Notes under the pieces: generated by a model
Databases searched by the model: none
What the model was told of the DNA's origin: nothing
The model's input: only the letters and a program-made list of their open reading frames with translations
Program-made: the position numbers and the translations under genes
Source of the DNA: Deltaproteobacteria bacterium RIFCSPLOWO2_12_FULL_60_16
GTDB lineage: Bacteria > Desulfobacterota > Binatia > UBA9968
NCBI GenBank assembly: GCA_001798565.1
Contig: MGSR01000188.1
Location: forward strand, 1 to 10,596
Reading direction: 5' to 3'
Length of the DNA: 10,596 nt
Shown: one piece after another, positions 5,945 to 10,596 of the stretch
Layout of the letters: every line of letters starts with the position of its first letter
How positions within the stretch are numbered: the stretch's first letter is position 1

Positions 5945-7174
5945 ATGCGCGCGCAGACGATCCTTCGGCAGTGCGTAGAGGGAAAAAAGCTCGAGCCGGG
6001 CGAGGCCCTTGCTCTTGCGGCCGCCAGAGGAGAGGAGTTTGCCGCGCTTTTGAGCAGTGCCGCGGAGCTGCGCGACCGCCACAAGGGCAAGACCGTGACC
6101 TTCTCGCCGAAGCTCTTTATTCCGCTCACCAACCTGTGCCGCGATTTCTGCGGCTACTGCACCTTTCGCCGGGCCCCGGACGAGGCCGGCGCCAGGACCA
6201 TGACGCTGGATGAGGTGCGCCGGGTCGTCCTTCAAGGACAGGGTCTCGGCTGCACCGAGGTCCTCTTCAGTCTCGGCGACAGGCCTGAGGCGATCTATCC
6301 AGAAATGCGCGACTTCCTTTCTCGGATGGGGCTCAGGCGCACGCTCGATTATCTCTACCAGGCCTGCAAAATGGTGCTCGAAGAGAGCGCACTCTTGCCG
6401 CACTCGAATCCGGGGCTCATGGGGAAAAGAGATCTGGCGCGGTTAAAACAGGTCAACGTCAGTCTCGGCCTGATGCTGGAAAACCTCAGCGAGCGACTCT
6501 TGCTGCCGTCGGGGCCGCATTTTAACGCGCCGGACAAAAAACCCGCGCTTCGGCTGAAGACCATCGAAGAGGCGGGGAGGCTCCGCATTCCGTTTACTAC
6601 GGGAATACTCATAGGCATCGGCGAAAGCTGGCTGGAAAGAATCGACTCTCTTTTTGCCATCCGCGAGCTGCACGAGCGCTACGGCCATATCCAGGAGGTC
6701 ATCATTCAGAACTTTCGCGCCAAACCGGAGATCCTCATGCGTGATCATCCGGAGCCGTCCGTCGAGGAGATGCTCAAGACCATCGCCCTGGCGCGGCTTA
6801 TCCTGGGCGGCGAGATGAACATCCAGGCGCCGCCGAATCTGACGCCTGAAAGCTACCCGCTCTATCTCCGCGCCGGGATCAACGATTGGGGCGGGGTCTC
6901 TCCGCTGACGCCGGATTACATCAATCCGGAGGCGCCCTGGCCGGCGCTGGCGCTCCTGAGCCGCAAGACCGCCGAGGCCGGCTACCGGCTGCGCCCGCGG
7001 CTGGCCGTTTACCCGGAGTTTATTTTTCAGGGCGAGAAGTTTATTCCGGCTTCCCTTTTGCCGCATGTGAAGCGGCTGTGCGGAGAGGACGGGTTGGTCC
7101 GGAACGGAACCGTTCGAGGGCTCGCGGACTATGAAGGACAGGGTGGTTTAAGGGTTCAAGGGTTGCAGGGTTAA
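5945..7174 (+). CDS. cofG: FO synthase subunit CofG (7,8-didemethyl-8-hydroxy-5-deazariboflavin synthase)
   Basis: A 409-residue radical SAM enzyme. With CofH it builds the deazaflavin FO, the chromophore of coenzyme F420, from tyrosine and a flavin precursor. The 4Fe-4S cluster ligands are C65, C69 and C72 in LTNLCRDFCGYCTF, the CofG signature. GDRPE (111-115) and IGIGES (223-228), a SAM-contacting region, also fit CofG. The N-terminal 45 residues are an added helical segment as seen in bacterial forms. The last eight residues, LRVQGLQG, are encoded by a dispersed repeat and are probably not part of the ancestral protein. The ATG is the only reasonable start: the frame closes upstream at 5927 and no ribosome site precedes it. 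First gene of the cof operon. CofH, its obligate partner, is not in the window. Confidence 0.95.
   Translation: MRAQTILRQCVEGKKLEPGEALALAAARGEEFAALLSSAAELRDRHKGKTVTFSPKLFIPLTNLCRDFCGYCTFRRAPDEAGARTMTLDEVRRVVLQGQGLGCTEVLFSLGDRPEAIYPEMRDFLSRMGLRRTLDYLYQACKMVLEESALLPHSNPGLMGKRDLARLKQVNVSLGLMLENLSERLLLPSGPHFNAPDKKPALRLKTIEEAGRLRIPFTTGILIGIGESWLERIDSLFAIRELHERYGHIQEVIIQNFRAKPEILMRDHPEPSVEEMLKTIALARLILGGEMNIQAPPNLTPESYPLYLRAGINDWGGVSPLTPDYINPEAPWPALALLSRKTAEAGYRLRPRLAVYPEFIFQGEKFIPASLLPHVKRLCGEDGLVRNGTVRGLADYEGQGGLRVQGLQG
7148..7172 (+). repeat. Second copy of the GGGTTCAAGG dispersed repeat at the cofG 3' end
   Basis: These 25 bases match 3550-3574 inside recD2 at 22 positions and end at the cofG stop. 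The same reading frame is used in both genes: LRVQGLQG here, LGVQGFQG in RecD2. The following spacer (7203-7218) contains TGAAAAGTT and TCAAAGGG, the reverse complements of words found at 3587-3595 and 3613-3620 in recD2, in swapped order. Confidence 0.6.
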
Positions 7175-7204
7175 CGAGCACGGGCACGAGCCGCGGGCAC
7201 GATG
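7174..7204 (+). repeat. Degenerate hexamer tandem repeat in the cofG-cofD spacer
   Basis: ACGAGC, ACGGGC and ACGAGC follow one another at 7174-7191. A 7-nt variant CGCGGGC and ACGATG come next, so CGGGCACGA occurs twice (7181-7189 and 7194-7202). It is noncoding and lies between the two repeat-like pieces flanking it. The 61-nt cofG-cofD gap is the only wide gap between the five F420 genes, and it is made almost wholly of such repeats. Confidence 0.5.
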
Positions 7205-7235
7205 AAAAGTTCAAAGGGTTTAGCATAGGGAATGG

Positions 7236-8165
7236 ATGTTGGTTGTTCTGACCGGAGGAACAGGCGGCGCGAAGCTCGTTCACGGCTTGAGCCTTGAGGT
7301 CGCCGCCAAAGAGCTTGTCATAATCTGCAATACGGGCGATGATTTTGTTTGTCACGGCCTGCGCGTCTGTCCCGATCTCGATACCATCACTTACACTCTT
7401 GCCGGACTGGGCGACGCGGCGAGAGGCTGGGGAATCCAGGATGACAGCTTCGTAGCGCTGGAGTGGCTGGGAAAATATGGCGGCGAGAGCTGGTTCAAGC
7501 TTGGAGACCGGGATCTCGCCCTTCATATCACTCGCACGCGGCTTTTGGCTGAAGCAGTGCCGCTCTCCGGGATCACAGAGCGGATTCGCGGGGCGCTGGG
7601 GGTTCAGGCGACTATCCTGCCGATGTCCGATGATCGGGTCGAGACCCGGATCGTAACTATGGAGGGGGAGCTCTCTTTTCAGGAATATTTCGTCAAAAGG
7701 CATTGGGCGGATGAAGTCAAGAAGGTTTTTTTTGCCGGGGCGGAGAGGAGCCGTCCGGCGCCCGGGGTGCTCGACGCGATTCGGACGGCCGAGGCCGTGA
7801 TCCTCTGCCCGAGCAACCCTATTACCAGCATCGGCCCGATACTGGCGGTTCCGGGAATCCGGGAAGCCTTGACGAAAACAAAATCTCCCGTGGCGGCCGT
7901 AAGTCCGATTATCGCCGGCGCTCCGGTGAGCGGCCCGGCGCATAAATTGATGGCCGGCGCGGGCTTTGAGGTCTCGGCCCTGGGGGTGGCAAAGGCCTAT
8001 GCCGATTTTCTCGACAAGATCATGATCGCCCCCGAGGATAGGGCTCTCGAGGAAAACATCGAGGCGCTGGGACTCCAGGCGCTGGCGGCCCCCATCCGCA
8101 TGGACTCGCTCGAGGACAAAAGGCGAGTGGCGCGCGACGTTTTGGCCTCGCTGCGTTACATGTAA
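7236..8165 (+). CDS. cofD: CofD, 2-phospho-L-lactate (or phosphoenolpyruvate) transferase
   Basis: A 309-residue transferase. It moves the phospho-C3 acid moiety from the GDP-activated donor made by CofC onto FO, giving F420-0 or its dehydro form. Family marks: N-terminal LTGGTGGAKLVHGL with GGTGG at 7-11, CNTGDD (31-36), CPDLDT (45-50), GDRDLALH (90-97), and CPSNPITSIGPIL (191-203), a conserved metal/donor-site region. Length is normal. The ATG at 7236 follows AGGG by 5 nt. An overlapping ATG at 7232 is out of frame. Actinobacterial orthologues (FbiA) use phosphoenolpyruvate-derived donor and archaeal ones 2-phospholactate; the sequence does not tell me which applies here. It is 5 nt from cofC, the enzyme that supplies its substrate. 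Confidence 0.95.
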   Translation: MLVVLTGGTGGAKLVHGLSLEVAAKELVIICNTGDDFVCHGLRVCPDLDTITYTLAGLGDAARGWGIQDDSFVALEWLGKYGGESWFKLGDRDLALHITRTRLLAEAVPLSGITERIRGALGVQATILPMSDDRVETRIVTMEGELSFQEYFVKRHWADEVKKVFFAGAERSRPAPGVLDAIRTAEAVILCPSNPITSIGPILAVPGIREALTKTKSPVAAVSPIIAGAPVSGPAHKLMAGAGFEVSALGVAKAYADFLDKIMIAPEDRALEENIEALGLQALAAPIRMDSLEDKRRVARDVLASLRYM

Positions 8166-8170
8166 CCAAG

Positions 8171-8878
8171 ATGAAGATTTCAGCGTTGATACCGGCCAAG
8201 GGTTTCACCAACGCAAAGCAGCGGCTTTCGCCGCTGCTCGGCGTGGCGCAGCGCGAGCTCTTGGCGGAGGCGATGCTGCGCGATGTCCTGGGCCAGGTGG
8301 TTTTGAGCCGAGGGCTAGACGGGGTCTACCTAGTGACGGGGGATGCCAGAGTTTCCGAGATCGCCTCCTTTCTGGGAGTCCATGTGATCCGCGAAGAGAG
8401 TGAAAGAGGGGAGACCGAGGCGGTGCTCTTTGCCCTCGCGAGGATGGGACAGGCGGGGATCGGCGCCGCCCTGGTTATTCCCGGAGACATCCCCTTGGTC
8501 CGCTCCGGCGACATCGAGCTTCTCCTGGGGCAGATCTCCGGCCACGACATGAATCTCCCCTTCGCGCTCTTGACGCCATCGCATGACCGGATGGGGACCA
8601 ACGCGCTTTTGCTCTCTCCTCCTGGTGTAATCAAGCTCGGCTTCGGCTATGACAGCTTCAGCTACCACCTGGCTCAGGTGGAGGCGGCCGGGCTGACGCC
8701 AATGATCGTGGAAAACGATAGCATCGCCCTCGATATCGACGAGCCTAAGGATCTGGAGCGTTTCTTGGCGGCGGCCAGGGGCGGGAGAACCTACGAGACG
8801 GCTTTAAAGATGGGCATCATCCGCGCCTTGGAAAACGCCGGCCGTTTTGGAAAATCATGCGACGGCTTGAAATCATAG
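8171..8878 (+). CDS. cofC: CofC, 2-phospho-L-lactate (or PEP) guanylyltransferase
   Basis: A 235-residue nucleotidyltransferase (GT-A-like fold). It condenses GTP with 2-phospholactate or phosphoenolpyruvate to give the activated donor for CofD. Visible motifs are the N-terminal PAKGFTNAKQRLSP (8-21) nucleotide loop, PGDIPLV (104-110) with the metal-binding Asp, MGTNALLLSPPG (141-152), FGYDSFSYH (158-166) and LDIDEPKDL (187-195). These fit CofC/FbiD. It starts 5 nt after the cofD stop, without a clear ribosome site, so coupling is likely. Its last 22 nt overlap cofE in another frame. The tail after about residue 205 is longer than the core needs and has no motif I recognise. Confidence 0.93.
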   Translation: MKISALIPAKGFTNAKQRLSPLLGVAQRELLAEAMLRDVLGQVVLSRGLDGVYLVTGDARVSEIASFLGVHVIREESERGETEAVLFALARMGQAGIGAALVIPGDIPLVRSGDIELLLGQISGHDMNLPFALLTPSHDRMGTNALLLSPPGVIKLGFGYDSFSYHLAQVEAAGLTPMIVENDSIALDIDEPKDLERFLAAARGGRTYETALKMGIIRALENAGRFGKSCDGLKS

Positions 8879-9612
8879 GGCTTGAGAATATAGCCGAGGT
8901 GCGGCAAGGCGAGTCCGTCGCCAGGCTCATCCTTAATGGCTGTTCCCGCAACGACGTTGCCCTGCTTCCGGGAGATATCCTGGTGGTGGCCCACAAGATC
9001 GTCTCCAAGGCCGAGGGACGGATCGTCCGCTTGGATGCGATACGGCCTTCGGCCCACGCCATCGAACTGGCGCGCGAGCTCAACAATAAAGACGCGCGGC
9101 TCGTGGAAATCATTTTAAGCGAGAGCCGTCGCATCGTCAGAAAAGGGGGCGGCACGATCATCGTCGAGACCCACCACGGTTTTATTTGCGCCAACGCCGG
9201 CGTGGATTTGTCCAACGTGGGGCTGGGGTTGGTTGCTTTGCTGCCGCGCGATCCGGATCGCTCGGCAAGAGAGATCAGGGTAGAGATCGGGCGGCTTGGC
9301 GGAGTCGCTCCAGGCGTCATCATCAGCGACAGCTTCGGTCGTCCCTGGCGGCTGGGAACGGTGGATGTGGCTATCGGCGTGTCCGGTCTCAAGCCTTTGA
9401 AAGATGATCGGGGAAGAAACGACCGATACGGTTACGAGTTGAGAGCTGCGGTGGCGGCGGCGGCCGACGAGCTGGCAGCCGCGGCGGAATTGGTGATGGG
9501 AAAGAGAGACGGCGTCCCGGTTGTTGTGATTCGCGGCTATGGCGCAGAAAAGGGGGAAGGATCGGTGCAGGAGCTGCTCCGGCCGGAGGCGGAGGACCTC
9601 TTTCGCAGCTAA
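8857..9612 (+). CDS. cofE: CofE, coenzyme F420-0:L-glutamate ligase
   Basis: A 251-residue GTP-dependent ligase that adds gamma-linked glutamates to F420-0. Family landmarks are PGDILVVAHKIVSKAEGR (38-55), SESRRIVR (88-95), ETHHGFICANAGVDLSNV (104-121), LLPRDPDRSAREIR (128-141), ISDSFGRPWRLG (156-167) and RNDRYGYEL (187-195). Length equals the stand-alone archaeal CofE form; there is no C-terminal nitroreductase-like domain as in actinobacterial FbiB, so the dehydro-F420 reductase step of FbiB is not supplied by this gene. The ATG lies inside the end of cofC (22-nt overlap) behind a GGA-type ribosome site. Confidence 0.95.
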   Translation: MRRLEIIGLENIAEVRQGESVARLILNGCSRNDVALLPGDILVVAHKIVSKAEGRIVRLDAIRPSAHAIELARELNNKDARLVEIILSESRRIVRKGGGTIIVETHHGFICANAGVDLSNVGLGLVALLPRDPDRSAREIRVEIGRLGGVAPGVIISDSFGRPWRLGTVDVAIGVSGLKPLKDDRGRNDRYGYELRAAVAAAADELAAAAELVMGKRDGVPVVVIRGYGAEKGEGSVQELLRPEAEDLFRS

Positions 9613-9617
9613 GAGCC

Positions 9618-10271
9618 ATGGATAAGGATATTAACGTCGCCATCGTAGGGGGGACCGGCAGTCTGGGGAGCGGGCTGGCGCTGCGTCTCGCCGCTCCGGG
9701 AGTCCGGGTCATCATCGGGTCGCGCGATAGGGAGAAGGCCAAAACCGTCGTCGAGTCCTTGAGGAAGAGCCTGACACGGGGCGCCCTCGAGGGCGAGACC
9801 AATCAGGAGGCGGTTAAAGAGGCCGAGTTCGTCGTGATCGCGGTCCCCTACGAAGGCCATGCGACGACCGTCGCGCAGCTAAAAGGCCAGCTCGCGGGCA
9901 AGACCGTCATCGACGCGGTGGTGCCGCTGAAAAAGGGCAGGCCCTTCGTTCCGGCCGCCGGCTCCGCGCTGCTCGAGGCGCAGCAGATCCTGGGCGATGA
10001 GGCGCCGGTCGTCGGCGCGCTGCACAACATCTCGGCGGTCGATCTCCAGTCCGCCGACGCTGCGCTCGGCGACGTGCTGGTCTGCGGCGACAACGAGGCC
10101 GCGAAGCAGAAGGTCATGGAGGTCATTCGCCGGATCGGCGCGCGGAGGTTCGACGCCGGACCGGCCGCCAACGCCTATGTCATCGAGGGGCTTACCGGGG
10201 TCTTGATCTCTCTCAATCGAAAATATAAATCGAAGCACGCCAGCGTGAAGGTTACGGGCATTGGAGAATAG
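9618..10271 (+). CDS. npdG: NADPH-dependent F420 reductase (F420H2:NADP oxidoreductase)
   Basis: A 217-residue Rossmann protein of the Fno/NpdG family, which moves hydride between F420 and NADP. It has the dinucleotide loop GGTGSLGSG (11-19), GSRD (34-37) for the NADP 2'-phosphate, VPYEGH (76-81), ALHNISA (134-140), DVLVCGDN (152-159), and the C-terminal DAGPAANAYVIEGLT and NRKYKSKH stretches typical of Fno. Full length. It begins 5 nt after the cofE stop with only AAGAG as a possible ribosome site. Its place as the last gene of the biosynthesis operon suggests it primes the new cofactor with electrons from NADPH, or drains F420H2 to NADP. Direction in the cell is not readable from sequence. 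Confidence 0.94.
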   Translation: MDKDINVAIVGGTGSLGSGLALRLAAPGVRVIIGSRDREKAKTVVESLRKSLTRGALEGETNQEAVKEAEFVVIAVPYEGHATTVAQLKGQLAGKTVIDAVVPLKKGRPFVPAAGSALLEAQQILGDEAPVVGALHNISAVDLQSADAALGDVLVCGDNEAAKQKVMEVIRRIGARRFDAGPAANAYVIEGLTGVLISLNRKYKSKHASVKVTGIGE

Positions 10272-10289
10272 CTAGCAAAGTGGTAAATT
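10261..10289 (+). promoter_or_regulatory. Candidate promoter for the LPPGL-repeat gene
   Basis: TTGGAG (10261-10266) is followed after 17 nt by TAAATT (10284-10289, four of six to TATAAT), with a TG one base upstream of it (extended -10 form). It overlaps the end of npdG, so the last gene could be expressed separately from the cof operon. Consensus matching only. Confidence 0.3.
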
Positions 10290-10310
10290 CCCCTCGTGAG
10301 GAGGGCTAGC
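10271..10310 (+). repeat. GCTAGC pair bracketing the ribosome site of the last gene
   Basis: The self-complementary hexamer GCTAGC occurs at 10271-10276 and 10305-10310. The second copy sits exactly between the Shine-Dalgarno AGGAGG (10299-10304) and the ATG (10312). Because the hexamer is a palindrome, the two can pair, and CCTC/GAGG (10292-10295 with 10298-10301) can pair inside. A fold that hides the ribosome site is possible if transcription starts upstream. Inference only. Confidence 0.3.
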
Positions 10311-10311
10311 C

Positions 10312-10596
10312 ATGGAGCAGCGATTCCAGCGGATCATCCTATCAGCTTTCCTAATCGGTCTTTTTGGCTTTTGCTCGCTGGTTCCATCTTCCCCGGCGGC
10401 TGAGAAAAAGAACCGGCCGGCGCTGTTTTTGCCCGAGGAGCGCCAGATCATCCGGGAGTTTTTCTATAGCCAGCCCCGCGGGCTTCCCCCCGGTTTGGCC
10501 AAGCGGAGCGAGCTGCCGCCAGGGCTGCAAAAACAATTGGCGCGGAAGGGCAAGCTCCCTCCGGGACTGCAGAAAAGGCTTGAGCCTCTGCCCGAA
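10312..10596 (+). CDS. Exported protein with LPPGL repeats, 3' end outside window
   Basis: An open frame of 95 codons running off the right edge, with AGGAGG 7 nt before the ATG. Residues 1-30 form a signal peptide (QRFQR, then a hydrophobic stretch 8-25, then SSPAA before the likely cut). C21 is not in a standard lipobox. The mature part has a basic region, then three LPPGL units at 58-62, 68-72 and 82-86, each followed by a basic, K-rich spacer of 5 to 9 residues. Such LPPGL-K repeats occur in small periplasmic proteins of the RcnB/CigR-like group, so it may act in the envelope, but the rest of the protein is missing and the function is not known. Not part of F420 synthesis as far as can be seen. 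Confidence 0.7.
   Translation, partial: MEQRFQRIILSAFLIGLFGFCSLVPSSPAAEKKNRPALFLPEERQIIREFFYSQPRGLPPGLAKRSELPPGLQKQLARKGKLPPGLQKRLEPLPE

Noticed and set aside
7041..7943. Minus-strand open frame of 300 codons opposite cofG and cofD
   Set aside because: It is antisense to well-conserved cofD motifs and has no recognisable family features.
1..10596. tRNA, rRNA, CRISPR array, insertion sequence or phage gene
   Set aside because: I found no cloverleaf, spaced direct repeats, transposase or terminal inverted repeats. The TTCAA-type repeats are too irregular and unspaced to be a CRISPR.

Overview
The window is a compact, GC-rich stretch of a bacterial chromosome with no phage, transposon, CRISPR or RNA gene that I can see. 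It holds a near-complete coenzyme F420 biosynthesis cluster, a long-form RecD2 helicase, and a solitary NMT1/SsuA-type binding protein paired with a maleate-isomerase/Asp-Glu-racemase family enzyme. This mix suggests an uncultivated soil or subsurface lineage (Binatota, Rokubacteria or Tectomicrobia-like, or a deltaproteobacterium in the old sense). That placement is inference from gene content, not from a marker gene.

Layout. (1) 1-1764, minus strand: a CNNM/CorC-HlyC CBS membrane protein, then a four-helix VKOR-type disulfide-forming enzyme, then the ribosome binding site and first codon of another gene running off the left edge. (2) 1765-1929: a divergent control region with an 8-bp perfect inverted repeat whose arms are 21 bp apart centre to centre. 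(3) 1930-4143, plus: recD2. (4) 4118-5791, minus: a secreted substrate-binding protein followed 3 nt later by the isomerase, whose end overlaps the end of recD2 by 26 bp tail to tail. (5) 5792-5944: a second divergent control region. (6) 5945-10271, plus: cofG-cofD-cofC-cofE-npdG, tightly packed. (7) 10312 to the end, plus: the start of an exported protein with LPPGL repeats, open at the right edge.

How the genes work together. CofG makes one half of the FO chromophore synthase. CofC activates a phospho-C3 acid with GTP, CofD transfers it to FO, and CofE adds glutamates. NpdG (Fno) then exchanges hydride between F420 and NADP. The CofH half of FO synthase is not in the window and must lie elsewhere or be replaced. 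The CorC-VKOR genes form a small envelope operon. The binding protein and isomerase look like a small uptake or sensing plus metabolism pair with no permease or ATPase beside it.

The most unusual signal is a short dispersed repeat, GGGTTCAAGG-like. It occurs in frame inside recD2 (3550-3621) and again at the 3' end of cofG (7148-7172). The two copies match at 22 of 25 bases and are read in the same frame, encoding LxVQG(F/L)QG in both proteins. A third, weaker patch with a palindrome lies in another RecD2 linker (2851-2916). This resembles protein-inserted palindromic elements such as those of Rickettsia, though I see no sequence relation to them.
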